Below, piece after piece: positions 46,400 through 58,384 of a stretch of DNA of 64,000 nt. The notes beneath the pieces were generated by a model, which did no database searches, was not told where the DNA came from, and was given only the letters and a program-made list of their open reading frames with translations. Both the position numbers and the translations under genes were made by a program. Numbering within the stretch: the first letter of the stretch is position 1; each line of letters opens with the position of its first letter. Source of the DNA: Petrosia ficiformis (taxonomy: Eukaryota; Porifera; Demospongiae; Haplosclerida; Petrosiidae); the NCBI GenBank assembly GCA_947044365.1, contig OX345636.1:37907212-37971211 (forward strand). Reading direction: 5' to 3'.

Positions 46400-48720
46400 T
46401 AGAAGTGTTCAGGTGAATTTGCCATGTCTGAGACCAGTGGTGAGGTCTTTCTGGAGTTCAACACAATCATCTCGGCATTTATTTTCTCTGGACAGTGTGC
46501 AATCATCAGCAAACATCCTAGTTGGTGAGCTCAGATTGTAACTGATGTCGTTTACGTATATCAAGAACAACAAGGGTCCTAGGATGAACCCTTGCGGCAT
46601 CCCAGAAGAAACAGAAGACCACTGAGAGGAGTGGTTATCCACAAGAACTCTCTGTTGACGATTGGTACGAAAACTCTCAATCCATGTCAGAACCTTGCCA
46701 TGAATCCCAATGAGGTCAAGCTTCAGGCACAGTTTTTTGTGGGGAACAGTGTCAAAAGCCTTAGAAAATTCAAGGAAGATGACATGTGTTGATGAGCGAT
46801 CATCTAGGGCTTTAGGCCTTTGATGGACTGATTTCAGAAGTAGTGTCTGGTAAGAGTGATGACTACGAAAACCATGTTGGGTAGGACATAGTTTGTGATA
46901 ATGAGAAAGGTACTTTGATAGTTCCCGATGTACAATACGCTCCATGGTCTTGACAACTATGCTAGTGAGACTCACTGGTCTGTAATTGTTTGGGAGATGT
47001 TTAGATATCTACTTGAAAACTGGAGTAATATTGGCTGTGATCCAATCACTGGGGAGTATACCAGATAACAAATAAATAGCTTTGTTAATGGCTCGGCAAT
47101 CCAAGGTGCTCCTTCTTTGAATAGTCTTCCTGGGACGTTATCAGGACCTGATGACATTATCAGATTTGAACACAACATTGGTGATCTCAGCTGAACTTTT
47201 AGATGGAAGAAGCATAAGACAGAGACTATTAATATTAGATCTGATCACTTTAGTAAATACTGATGAGAAACATGTATTGAGTGCATTGGCTTTCTCAAGG
47301 GCTGATGATAGGATATTACCTTGATGGTGTATATCAGGAATAGAACGATGACCTCCTTTGGTGCTCATGAGCCAGTGCCAAAATTGCTTTTGATCTTTGA
47401 GGAGGTTATTAGTGATCTGCTCTATGTGGAGATTCTGGTCCCTTCTTGTAAGGTTTCTTATCGTGTTACTCAGTAACTTATAACAACATTGGTGAATTCA
47501 TTTTCCAGTGCTTTTGGCTATTTGGTATGCTCTCCTTTTTTCCTTTATTAGTGACAATACTTTATCTGAAAGCCAGCTCTTTGTTCTTGTACGTCTGAGG
47601 GTAAAGGATGGGATGCACTGGTCAGCAACTGCAAGGAAAAGATCCTTGAATTTATTCCATGCTTCTTCAATACCACCCTCCAGAAAACAGCAGTCCCAGG
47701 GTATTTGAGCTCAGAACATCCTGGAGTTGGTCAAAGTTGGCCCTCTTGAAAACATACAAATGTCGACGAGGTGCTCGGGGAGCTTAGGGTGAGGTTATGC
47801 TGACATTGAAGTGAATACCATCATGATCACTCCTTGGTATACCATCAATGACAGCTACATCCTTCACTTTGTCTGTGTTGTTGGTAAATAGCAGATCGAG
47901 TGTGTTATTACATTTAGTAGCTTCAGGGAACAACTGATATAGGGAGGAGCTAAGAGCAATGTCACAAAGCAAACTTGCCTTAGGCGAGAATACGGTAGGA
48001 ACACTTGAATCCCAATTCACGTTAGGAATATTGAAATCGCTACAAAGAACAATAGAGCATGAATCAGCTATCAAGGCAAGAGAGTTACGGAGACGACAAA
48101 GATAATCTGTGCCAGAAGCAGTTGGGTTGTAGAAGACACCTAAAAGGCTCTTACCCTTCTTGTGTGAAATCTCAATTCACAGGAGTTCACAATCATTTTC
48201 CAGATTGGTCCTTCTGGTAGCAGTGATGGTGTCCTTTACAAGGAGCATAACATCACCACCATGCCTATTGCAATCCCAGCGGAACACATAATATGAGTTG
48301 TCAACTATCTCTGAGTCACTGATATCTTTATTAAGAAATGTTTCAGTGATTGCCACTATGTCAGGTTTATCAACTTGAAGTAGAACAGGTAAGTCACTCA
48401 ATTTATTCACAATGCTTCTAGCATTGTAGAGGTACCAATTGAGGTGATTGATGGATGTGTTAAAATGTTGAGAGGTGTTAAAATGGAGGGATTCATTACT
48501 GGACTCACTGATAGAATCACAATTAGCAGATGGTAGGTCTAGTATTTGACACTGTGGACACAGCCACTCACACTGATCTTCACCAATTGCTAGGTAATCT
48601 TCATTGCTCACTCCACAACATTTCGCATGTGTCCTGAGATCACATAGAATCCCTCGCTGATTGATTTGAACTGGTTAGGTACACTGCGAACAAGGATACT
48701 TAACTGGCCCAGGATTGACT
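46400..48720 (-). mobile_element. CR1-like non-LTR retrotransposon, nearly full coding length, degenerate
   Basis: On the minus strand from 48650: the end of a PHD-type finger (CEWLCPQCQILDLP), the endonuclease (NARSIVNKLSDLP, ITETFLN, then CSDFNIPNVNW and RSDHDGI near 47820), a linker, then the reverse transcriptase ending about 46409 with HGFRSHHS, FLEFSKAFDTV, SSGMPQGFILGPLLFL and RMFADDCTL. The FADD box is preserved. At least four frameshifts or stops break the frame. It lies antisense inside an intron of the IP3-receptor-like gene. Confidence 0.9.
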
Positions 48721-48954
48721 GCTACGTCTTCACCAATAAGTCGAAGCCAATACCAGAATGGAATTACAGTAGATCGTCAATGGACAAATGGACGAAGCTG
48801 TGAAAAACTTCTCCAGTCCCTAAAAACAATAGAAAAGCAAACGCTTTTTGCCAACAGGTGTCTTGGGGAGAAGAGTAGATATTTCTTATCTTCGTGATCA
48901 AAATCATGAGAGTAGGAGGTCCAAAAGATCACCAGATAAAATTACAAACAAGGG

Positions 48955-49320
48955 AGCAACAAGATATATAGAGAAAAAACTATCCCTATGACTGCTTCGT
49001 GGGGTCAATAATCATGGCTAACTTTATGATGCCTGAAACGCATCAGCCTATTATAGTTATTATTTTGATTATATACTCTGTTTACCTTTTATAGAACCTT
49101 GTAGAACTTTAATTAAGAATATATTTCAGGTAGAATAGCTAGCTATTAGTTCTACATAAGCGACACAGCTTTCTTGATCACGCATTCTTTTATGTGCCAC
49201 GCCCATTAATTAACCGAGCCCCAGGGATCGGGAATCATGTAACTTCCTTAACTACGTATACAACACATACTCGCGTAGGTGATATATATAATAAACCCTA
49301 CGGGCCATAAAAATCTTTTA
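48955..49320. repeat. Dispersed repeat, copy 1
   Basis: Runs from CTATCCCTATGACTGCTTCG to AAACCCTACGGGCCATAAAAATC. The first 280 bp recur inverted at 56055-56345. The last 110 bp recur inverted at about 54500-54612 and 55281-55400 (TTTTTATGGCCCGTAGGGCC). It is a multi-copy non-coding element in the introns of this gene. Confidence 0.75.
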
Positions 49321-49769
49321 TCGTGTAACATTTTACTAGTTGTTACATCATTGTAGCAATAATCAATAAGCTAAATAGGTATATCAATAAATTATTAATG
49401 ACAACTCTCCCACTTAACATTTCCTGCACAATAAAATCAATAGATAGTAGCAGGAATTTGACATATCACTGAGTGCAGCTCTTTAAGAAACTGTAGACTT
49501 TCTGTCATCACAGTAACTGAATATTTACTGATAAAGTAACAAGAATGCAATTGACATAATAGAAGTTGGCTGTAGAGTTGTTGTTGTTAATATTAATATT
49601 ATTGAGTTGTATATAATTATGTCTATATAAATTATACATTATTATAGTCAGCCATATTATTCAGTAACTAATGTGCACTTGTAACTTTAAAAATCTCAGT
49701 AGCCTTTTTGTCATGATGAAACCTAATGTTAATTCTTTCATTATACTACCTGCATTTGTAATTTATAGC

Positions 49770-49920
49770 TGAGAACTAGGGATGGTAAAGAGGGCATAAG
49801 TGACTTGAATCATGCACTTTACAATCGGTTAGCTATGAGACTACTCAGTCACATACACACAGTGCACACACACATGCTACACACACACGCACACACATGC
49901 ATACACACACATACACACAC

Positions 49921-49995
<75 letters not shown>

Positions 49996-50110
49996 TACAC
50001 ACACATACACAAAGAAAAAATTCTTCTACTTTGCTTCTCAAAGGTAAATGAAGATTTACTGGACAAGTTTAACTATGTTGCTGGTGTTGTTCCAGTTTTG
50101 TCAGCTTATG
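49770..50110 (+). pseudogene. IP3-receptor-like exon interrupted by a CA microsatellite
   Basis: After a TATAG acceptor near 49769 the frame reads LRTRDGKEGISDLNHALYNR, then runs into (CA)n. After it, VNEDLLDKFNYVAGVVPVL leads to a GTAAGT donor near 50110. It could be one exon split by the microsatellite or two exons. Its position before the RIH exons fits the order of IP3 receptors, but the similarity itself is weak. Confidence 0.4.
49856..50012. repeat. (CA)n microsatellite with GCATACA interruptions
   Basis: About 155 bp of CA dinucleotides with occasional ACGC and GCATAC units. The Thr-His and Cys-Val frames are repeat artefacts. Confidence 0.98.
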
Positions 50111-51059
50111 TAAGTTAATGAAATAATACTGTTTAGGAGCTATTACTGCATAGTACACTGACCTTATAAATCATATATGATTAAATTGCAGTACATGTAT
50201 AATGTACCAGGTTCATAAGACCATAAATACCCATAGGTTTGTAGATATATTGTTATATTTAAAGTTTTATGTATGAGATACTGAAATATATTTTCAAAAG
50301 TTATACAAGAACCTTACAGAAGTAAGAAGAGTTGGAAAACGACTATCTGTACTTGGCTGTTGAGTAAGAAATTCAGCAAAGTAATCATAGGGACACTATT
50401 TCTTCCATTTATTATTTCAGTTATTACAACAAATATAATTATGTGTATTATGTACAGATTGAAAAAGGTGCAGTATATCAGCAGAAAAAGTTGTCAAAAA
50501 TGCTCTTGTAGAATTACAATCTTGGTTGTTTGTTACAGATGATGAGAGAGAAACAAAAAATCGACAGAAACTGCTGAGAAACCTCAGAGTTAGTCTACAA
50601 AATAAATGTTTTATGTTATACTTATTAACTACTTAACACAACATGCATAATGACACTTGAGGTTTATTTGCTATGTGCCTGTTATGCATATTCAAGAAGT
50701 ATAATTTAGCAATTCAGTATGTATTATTATTAATTGTCTTTGCTAAATAATAGGTTCTAAAACAACTCAAAAAAATTCTTAAATCTGCTAATGATGGTTC
50801 TGAGATAAAAACATAAGGATAGATTACTTCAAGACTATTAACAACATTTAATATTTAGGCAAATTTCTAAATTTTTAGCAAGCAAATAGAGATATATCAA
50901 GCGTGTTATGAAGTATTCAAAACATATTTGAAGGGTGATAGTCGTAAGAATGAAAACTACATAGCTAGATTCATTCCATTCTTTCAAACACAGGTAATCA
51001 TTATCATAATAGTACATTTGTGTGTTTTATGTATAATTGGCTTCACCACTGAAACAGGT

Positions 51060-51780
51060 TATATTTCGCCCATTGTTTTTCAGTGATATGATTGGATTTA
51101 TGCTTTTTTGTCACCTACTAATGTACTCTTGCATGCTATGCTTTAAATACCAACGGTTTTGTCACTAGCACATGTACATCCACAAGCCTTGATTTATAAA
51201 AATAATCAAGGGGGGAAAACATTGCATGTTAAATGTTTGGCGTGCTATCGCAACTGCCTAGGGGCTGGTTGGTCTTGGGACATCCCCCCCAAATAAAAAG
51301 TTAGAATTTTTGACACTTAGATCTTTTGGTGCATTTTCATATCATATAATGATTGGTGTTATGCTGACATGCTGAAAATGTGCTTGGGAGTCTGGCATGA
51401 ATTTATTGTTAACAGTATAAGGCATGCACCAATTAACACTCTGACATACTGCATTGAGCTCCTTTTGTACATGTAGTAGCCAAAACAGTTAGATTGTTCA
51501 CACTTTAGCAAAATACATGACAAATAACATGTCTTTAAGACATTTCAGATTGTAACAAAAAGTAGAACAATAGCTATTTAAGTTCACCATAATGTATTTT
51601 GAGTTGCATTATTACATTTGAGTTGACCATTGTAAAAATAATTGGGAAACTAACTTTCAAGGGCAAATTCTGCCAAGGGGGGTGAATGCCCTCCTTATTA
51701 AATGAAACTCCAATCCTATGTTTACATTACAATGAATAATCATGTTTGTGTGATTTCTTACTATTATATATGTTTTATAA
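51060..51780. other. Intron with no recognised feature
   Basis: I see no exon or element ends in this stretch. Confidence 0.4.
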
Positions 51781-52077
51781 AGCTTTCTCTTTTTTCCAGA
51801 TTGACAAAGGACTTAAGGCTGAAGAAATGCTGGTTGAAATTGTACAGGATAACTTGTTAGTTGTAGTTAGTAAATAGAATCTCATGCTTATAAATAATGA
51901 GATAGATACAGATATGAAAATAACAAGCCAGATGGTATGACATTGTCTGATGAATGAAATCAGGAGTGTAAAGGAGTGTTCAATTTTAATTCTTCCTGAA
52001 AATGCAGACTGTCTCATAGTATTTCCACAATTTAAGTACTTTCCATAATATAGGTGCATAGGTGTGTATCTATTAGC

Positions 52078-52478
52078 TAGTGATGGGCGATACCAGAAAT
52101 TTCCATTTCGATACGATACCAAGTAGTTTGGGATTAAGTATCGATAGTATCGAGTACTGGAATGAGTACTGGAAAATTGCGCATGTTCAGTAACACGTGG
52201 CCACAGCCACGTGTTACTGAGCATGCGCAGTTCTCCACAATGGCGAAGAATTATTATTTTTATAATTATTATTATATTATTAAAATTTAATTAATAATAG
52301 ATAAATTTTAAAATAAAATAATTTAAAAAAACGTCAGGAAATGGGTGTGGTAATAAATTATAACGTCATAAAGTGGGTGTGGATTCGGTACTCGATGCCA
52401 AGACCAGTACTCGATACCAGGAATCGAAGCACTGGTATCGAATACTCGAGTACTTTGGTATCGAATCGCCCATCACTA
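52078..52478. mobile_element. 401-bp hAT-type MITE
   Basis: The ends TAGTGATGGGCGATACC and GGTATCGAATCGCCCATCACTA are inverted repeats, flanked by a perfect 8-bp duplication CTATTAGC (52070-52077 and 52479-52486), typical of hAT transposons. The interior holds an inner palindrome around CACGTGGCCACAGCCACGTG. No transposase. Confidence 0.92.
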
Positions 52479-53761
52479 CTATTAGCACTATTAAACTTCC
52501 ATATAAGGAAGTTTACATGGGTAGTCAACTCATGTAAATGTCCTTATATGGACATTTTTGTGAATAAAATTAGACAGCCTGAGTTGATGCTCTTGCTGCT
52601 CACAAGCTCCTGATGAAATGAACCTTTAACAATTTTGAAAGTTGAAGAAGGAGAAAAAAAGGGCCAGTAATCTCTGATGTCATGATATTTTAATAGATAT
52701 TCAACTGTAGTTATTAGGACTAATCTTAAGATTGTGATTTTCAGTTAGTGTAGTTAAACTGCTAAATCCATTATTACTTATCACTACTATGATAGTTTGA
52801 ATTATTGTGTTAATACAAATGGCATCCTTTACTGATGTCCATGCAAAATAGGAAAGTGATTAAGAGAGGGTGTGTTATGAACAGAGGAGGCAAATATTAA
52901 CTCAGAATTTGTTTATTAAGTGGCCAATTAAATTATGTGTTTATAATGATCGATGTTATTGTTCTTCTCCAAAGTGACATCATCTCAACGATGGCTGAAT
53001 CAAGAACTGATGACATGATTAACCAGTTCTGCACAACAAAGGTATAAAATAATATTGTTGTTAATTAATTTGAAGAGGAACACTTTACAAAGCAATTGTC
53101 TTCGAAATATCTGCATTGATGTTTCTATCACAAGTTTTAAGATATTAGATTGTAAATACAAGCAGCACTAGTTTTCACACAAATCCTTTTGTGTAAAGTT
53201 ATTTATTCAGTCAGTATATATTTCATGTTTATGCTATACGTACCTTGTAGTATGAATGTCAAAGTTCTATAGTTGCTTGAAACTGGTCTTAATGCCTCGC
53301 AAAGTAAAACTCAAGTAAATAATTTGCCTTTCAAAGTTTCAGTGTGTGATCTGACAGATACAAGGCACTTTTGGGCTCTATTAGGATTGACCAATGCCAT
53401 TTTTAACAAACTACTAGCATTTTGTTTCATCTTTTAATTATCTGCACAAACTTTAGATTTACTGTAACATCTACCCATGTGACTATAGTTATATAATGCA
53501 ATTATTCGTAATTTTGTTACACACTCAGGACACACGATATCTTGAATTTCTGAGTTCACTATGTGTGTGCAATGGTCGTCCTATACCATCAATTCAAGGT
53601 AATATGTTTTGTTAATAAATTGTTATATTTCTAATATTAGTTATAAACAGTGTTATAACTTTCCATTTGCCTAGCTGTAACTATGATAATAGAATTAGCA
53701 CACATGTGACTTGATTAATAGTGCCAAGGTGATATAAATTATAGAATGTGCTATGTAATAG

Positions 53762-53916
53762 TTAGAGCCCTCGTGAGAGTGCTCTAACCAACACTATTGC
53801 ATCCTATTTCCCGAGAACACGAGAAAATATGAGGGCATAGCCCAAGTATTTTCGAATGCTTCGAGAGCAAATAGGGTGCAATTGTGTTGGTAAGAGCACT
53901 CTCACGAGGGCTCTAA
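53762..53916. mobile_element. 155-bp MITE with TTAGAGCCCTCG ends
   Basis: The ends TTAGAGCCCTCGTGAGAGTG and its complement continue inward with ACCAACAC and GCA-repeat segments. The stem is nearly perfect for about 38 bp. The target duplication is not clear. Confidence 0.85.
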
Positions 53917-54499
53917 GTTACTTAGATCTATTACCATTTTCTCTTAGATGGCGTTGTAAAGAAGCGATTATTTGAAACAATGTTTTTGGGGGATAAACTT
54001 CACTGTCCTGCCTTCTTGCTTCCATTATGAACTGTGCTAATAGCTCATCCATTCTGCTAGCTGTCATTTGTGAATGCATCTGAAATACATGTATTTCTTA
54101 TTTTGCACGATGAATTCCAAATCAGTACCATATGTCCATTTTGTTGTCTGCAAGGTTTTCTTTGGTATTCTGCTTTGAATTGCTTGCATTATATTATCTT
54201 TTGTTACAGTATATAGCAAATCTGTGTGCTTTGGAGCCATACTAATTAGCTTATTTAGCCGCGGTTTCTATTGCGCGTGTGGTTACTATGAATCTAGTTG
54301 TTAACCAACAAAGTTTATACAAGCTTTTTGATTGGTTTCAATTAATGCGTGGGTGTAACAACGTAACGCGCACATTTAGCTGTGCTTTAACCAACACTAT
54401 TAACCCGTCTTTGGGCAATCTGATTGGTTGATTTCTGTTAGGTATGATAATATATACTATATATAGGCTATAGCTTAGTCTGCAAAAAAGGAGTTTCAA

Positions 54500-54612
54500 T
54501 TTTTATGGCCCGTAGGGCCATCCCTATGATTGCTTTCCCACGGGTTCAAACTATATATATATATATATATGTTTGTGTCACTTGCGCGAGTATGCGTTGT
54601 ATACGTAGTAAT
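54500..54612. repeat. Dispersed repeat with ATGGCCCGTAGGGCCAT palindrome
   Basis: Related to 55281-55400 (direct) and 49205-49320 (inverted). Each has the CCCGTAGGG palindrome, an AT-microsatellite and GAGTATGCGTTGTATACGTAG. Confidence 0.8.
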
Positions 54613-54684
54613 ATTGCATATGTAAATATACGCCATTTCTTTTTAAAAATATGTTGTATATTATTCTTTAATTATTTGTTGCAG

Positions 54685-55144
54685 TATAATATCTACTGAT
54701 CTTCTCCCGATACGTAAGAAGCCATTTGTTCGTTTTCTGATACAAGTATACATGAAGACTAAAAGTGAAGAGAGACAGGGTAGTCAAATACGCATTGAGC
54801 TGACTCATGGAGTGTGACTTTAAGATGTTATAGTACCGGAATTGTAAATTAGCTGAGTGAATTCTAGATTAGTTTTATTCTGATAAACAACTGAGTGTTT
54901 CAACACAATACTAAACTTAAATGGTAATTTTCTTCTCAGTGTAATGTGGAAATACTTGGAACATGTAGCTATGCTTTTAGAGAATGTGGCAAAAGCAGTA
55001 AGTCTTGTTCCATGTGAAGAAAAGGGCATTATTGAAAGACAAATCAGCACACTTACCAAACGTACTAGAGGAGCAGCTTAGGACCGTATTCTCCTGTCAG
55101 TGATCTACCTCATACCTACTCTGTTGTATTACCTGATGTCACAG
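54685..55144 (+). pseudogene. IP3-receptor-like gene, two further exons, one with a stop codon
   Basis: The piece from 54685 reads STDLLPIRKKPFVRFLIQVY and ends near 54818. The second, 54940-55144, reads MWKYLEHVAMLLENVAKAV, reaches TAG at 55079-55081, and then stays open in the same frame (RILLSVIYLIPTLLYYLMSQ) to a GTATGT donor. The stop therefore looks like a nonsense mutation within an exon. The first piece fits the region after RIH in IP3 receptors; the second I place by context only. Confidence 0.55.
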
Positions 55145-55280
55145 GTATGTGTATTATTTTGTGAATCATTGTTGACAGTAATAATTAGATTTTTATGGAA
55201 GTGGTTAGTATAATTTTCTTGCATCCCAATCTTGTCTGTGTGTTTTTTCGGTTTTGACATCCCTACATTCTCTTCCATTT

Positions 55281-55400
55281 GTTTTTATGGCCCGTAGGGC
55301 CATCCCTATGATTGCTTTCCTACGGGTTTGATGTATGTTTATATATATATATATAATTATGTTTGTGTCACCTACACGAGTATGCGTTGTATACGTAGTT
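55281..55400. repeat. Dispersed repeat with ATGGCCCGTAGGGCCAT palindrome, copy 3
   Basis: Direct copy of 54500-54612, adjoining a fragment of the GACATCCCTA MITE family at 55184-55270. Confidence 0.75.
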
Positions 55401-55419
55401 AATAACACTTACAGTTTCT

Positions 55420-56050
55420 TAACCCGGGGGCTTTTGAAAAAAGAATGAATTAATTTTAATAATAATTCCAACCACACCTACCATGGATGTAATATACTGA
55501 TTGCGAGGTGTGGCTCAGCATCTCATTAAAATCAAAACCTTCGTTGCAAATGAATACAGGCAATTTGCAACTTTCTCCAACTTCTGGAGCAATCTAACAC
55601 TCACCTCAACCTTGCTTACCAATTACTGCAAACAGCATCTACTCAAGTCTGCACACGAACGCTATTTGTCACTTATTCTCCCAACATCCCTTTCTCTCTC
55701 GCTAGAACCAGCTAGAAACCAAGTCTATACATCACACAAACATCAACATAACGTTCTACTCTTTTTTCACTTTACCCTAAGCTAACTTCAAAGTAACATC
55801 AAAGGGCGGACACTTGAATCAAAGCACCGCTAGACCACATCCAACGAAGCGTGGGCGTTTTGAACAATAGAATGCCGACATGCCACCACCACATTGGTAT
55901 ACTCTTGTAATCTACAGTAATTTGGGGTGTGGTACATCCAAGACTCAGCCATTGCAGTGAAATTTAGCAATGTAATAAGTAGGTGTGGTACTTCCTATCT
56001 GACAGGATGTTGTAAAATTACAACACTAAAAAACTGAAAGTGATGTATAA
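55420..56050. other. Intron spacer, no gene seen
   Basis: A 94-codon open frame at 55501-55785 shows no known domain and no splice context; I treat it as chance. Confidence 0.4.
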
Positions 56051-56054
56051 CATC

Positions 56055-56350
56055 ATTCCCGGGGGCTCGGTCAATTAATGGGCGTGGCGCGAAAATGAAC
56101 GCGCGATCAAGCTCTACACACCAGCAGAAAGAAAGCTGTGTAGCTTACGTAGACACTGGAACTAATAGCTAGCTATTCTACCTGAAATGTATTCTTAAAG
56201 TTCTACAAGGCTCTATAAAAGGTAAACAGAGTAAATGATCAAAATAATAACTATAATAGGCTGTTGTGTTTCGGGCATGATAAAGTCAGCCATGATTACT
56301 AAATGCTGGACACCATAAAGCAATCATAGGGATACTTTTTTCTCTATATA
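56055..56350. repeat. Dispersed repeat, inverted copy of 48955-49240
   Basis: GGGGCTCGGTCAATTAATGG, TAGCTAGCTATTCTACCTGA and ATCATAGGGATA blocks occur in the reverse order and orientation of the copy at 48955. The pair is an inverted repeat 7 kb apart within one gene. Confidence 0.85.
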
Positions 56351-56393
56351 CACTTGTTTTATTATTCTTTTATCTGGGATCAGCCATTAAACT

Positions 56394-56981
56394 CAGTGTT
56401 GCCAACTTTTTTCACATGCAAATCTGAACATTGTGCAAAAAAAATCTGATTTTATCTTACATTAACAAAAGATTATCTGAATACATGTCTGACTATACTA
56501 AAAGTTAATGTTTATTCATTAACAACTGAGTCTGATTGTTCTGCTGTGTCTTTCAAAGCTGCTGAAGAAACAATTACGAATTTTATTTATCAGCAAGGAT
56601 TGTATGTCACTTGCAATAACCTGAATCAACGCAGTTGCTTTGGTTCTATGGCATTTCATTTTACTTGCTAGTTTAGAATCATTACATATGACTTTAATTA
56701 ATTCAGTCAAATGATCAACAGCTCTAATAGCTATGTGATGCTCAGCAATAAACATTGCAATAAGAATTTCTCCTCGTGCAACAGCATCATGTTGATTTAT
56801 TAAGGAAGTGAGTGAGGTAGATGAAACAATGGCTTTTTCATTTCTTTTATGTGTAAGTAATTTTCTAATAATCAGTAAAGTAATTTTAAAAATCTGACTT
56901 GAGGTATGAACTGTATGACCATCTGACTGAAGGTAAAAACATCTGAAAAGTAAGACAGAATCTGACCAGTTGGCAACACTG
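56394..56981 (-). mobile_element. hAT element (588 bp) with a transposase N-terminal fragment
   Basis: The ends CAGTGTTGCCAACT and AGTTGGCAACACTG are perfect inverted repeats; the flanks carry the 8-bp duplication ATTAAACT (56386-56393 and 56982-56989). Inside, on the minus strand, a 158-codon frame contains DAVARGEILIAMFIAEHHIA and KMKCHRTKATALI, resembling the region before the RNase H fold in hAT-derived proteins. The catalytic part is missing, so it depends on another copy for movement. Because the frame runs through the TIR, it is a fragment rather than a gene. Confidence 0.88.
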
Positions 56982-57414
56982 ATTAAACTATTCAATACTT
57001 TTGCATGTTAAAAAGATGTAAACGGTATGTGAAACCTGTATAAAACTTGTTGTCAAGGATTGGTTCATTGGATAAGGATGTATATATATATTAGTTTATG
57101 TTGAATATATATGTTTAAAAATCATTTATTGGTTCTATATCATTACAGTGGTGATATCATACTTTGTCACCTCTTTGATTAGTTTCTGGAAGGTTCTTGT
57201 TTTTTTTTTAATTTAGATAGGTCATGTCTAGAATGTTCTAGAAGATTTTTTTGTTCTGTATAAATAAGGGCATTTTTTTGCTTTTGAAGGGAGAGTTGAA
57301 ATCAGTAAAAGTAAAAGTATAGATATTGTTCTGTTACACTTGTACATCACTATAATTTTCTCTATAGTTATGATGTGATACCCAATCATTAATCTTTATC
57401 ACAGATGATCACGG

Positions 57415-57589
57415 TCAGCTGATTCCTGGTCTCCTGGAATATGTAGCTGAGGGTATTGTACCTTTACTTCATACTTTCTATTCCACTCTCTTCAAACCTG
57501 ATGATGAAAATGAAGATCAAAAAGAAAGAGAATACTTTGTATCAGAAAGAGAACACTTAGTTTCAGCTCAGATTACAAAAGGTCTTATG
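57415..57589 (+). pseudogene. IP3-receptor-like gene, later exon
   Basis: After an ACAG acceptor the frame reads GQLIPGLLEYVAEGIVPLLH and EREHLVSAQITKGLM up to a GTGTGT donor that merges with a GT microsatellite. It is assigned to the same gene by strand, splice phase and position; the sequence itself is too diverged for me to name the domain. Confidence 0.45.
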
Positions 57590-58029
57590 GTGTGTGTGTG
57601 TGTGTGTGTGTGATGCATGTGAGCATGTGTGTGTTTACTTTGCATTGAATACATAAAAGAACTGATGAACAAACTATACTATAGTTTCGGTATTTGCCAG
57701 TTTACTGCATATACTTTAGCAATGCTTTCTAACAATAAGAACAGTATAACACTGCTGTATCTACCATTCACATTATGTACATGTGTATAATAACATGTAG
57801 TATTTGAATGTATGGGCTACAGTTTCTAAGGTGATGTATATCTCAAAACCTTTTTAGTTGGTAGGATTATATTACATGTATATACATGTATATAATATAC
57901 TACCAAGCAATGTTATGTTTTGGGATTTCATAGTCACCATTTTATCAATGATGCTCTGAACTGTGTATATAATGTATAAAAGTTTATATTCAATAGTATA
58001 TTAATTGATATAATTATTTCTCTTTTTAG

Positions 58030-58130
58030 CAAATGAGTGATGAACTGATCAAATGTTTATCAAGGGATATACATATTGCTCTGTTTCAAGATACACTAGA
58101 CATATTGATGAATAACACAGAGATAGACAC
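58030..58130 (+). pseudogene. IP3-receptor-like exon cut by the block junction
   Basis: After a TTTTAG acceptor the frame reads MSDELIKCLSRDIHIALF and DTLDILMNNTEIDT, and at about 58130 it changes without a splice site into antisense Gypsy gag. The exon is thus truncated by the junction. Downstream IP3-receptor exons, including the channel pore, are not in the window. Confidence 0.7.
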
Positions 58131-58243
58131 CAGATGCCAGCCAATACTGGGCAAAACGTCGTTTCCATTTTGGCCATTGGTCCGGGGCCTTAAAAGAGAA
58201 TGAGGGAGGAGGTTCTAGAAAAATAGCAGCCATTCTGACACCA
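58130..58243 (-). pseudogene. Gypsy primer site and gag start
   Basis: On the minus strand, directly after the LTR, TGGTGTCAGA is a primer-binding-site-like sequence (it starts TGG, complementary to a tRNA CCA end). A gag ATG follows at 58233, with FKAPDQWPKWKRRFAQYWLA. Gag stops matching near 58130 and resumes at 23980 in the compatible frame. Confidence 0.88.
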
Positions 58244-58379
58244 TGTAATGTAATGTAACTCAACAACTAAACAACTGTATATAACTGAAAAGGAACTTAC
58301 AAAAAAAACGAGGTCTCTGAGCATGCGCATACATACACTATAATTAACATACATTAATTACTAAGTACATCATTCTACA
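58244..58379 (-). repeat. Gypsy 5' LTR
   Basis: 136 bp, near-identical to 19521-19655 and in the same orientation. Its right flank is GGGAC (58380-58384), which equals the left flank of the other LTR (19516-19520). Taken alone it would look like a solo LTR without duplication; together with the distant copy it is the other end of the same insertion. Confidence 0.92.
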
Positions 58380-58384
58380 GGGAC

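Larger units (their letters stand above)
50473..53598 (+). pseudogene. IP3-receptor-like gene, RIH-domain exons
   Basis: Pieces in order: to 50588 (VELQSWLFVTDDERETKNRQ then KLLRNLR), 50754 onward (VLKQLKKILKSAND), 50879-50993 (ACYEVFKTYLKGDSRKNEN then YIARFIPFFQTQ), about 51801-51850 (IDKGLKAEEMLVEIVQDN), about 52976-53041 (IISTMAESRTDDMINQFCT) and 53529-53598 (RYLEFLSSLCVCNGRPIPS). The order and spacing of LLRN-LKQL, RKNENYIA and LEFLSSLCVCN match the RIH domain that links ligand binding to the channel in IP3 receptors. Several pieces lack a clean donor (50754 ends at a TAA), so splicing may be damaged. Confidence 0.78.

Noticed and set aside
49805..50118. Thr-His-rich and Cys-Val-rich frames over the CA tract
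   Set aside because: Simple translation of (CA)n; only the short flanks outside the microsatellite look exonic.
55501..55785. 94-codon open frame
   Set aside because: No domain, no splice sites, and composition like surrounding intron.
43522..58130. Ryanodine receptor instead of IP3 receptor
   Set aside because: No SPRY or RyR repeats are seen, and the MIR and RIH segments resemble IP3 receptors more; the later exons are too diverged to be certain.
58244..58379. Solo LTR
   Set aside because: Its left flank is a primer site and gag start, and its right flank GGGAC matches the left flank of the distant LTR, so it is the other end of the same Gypsy element.
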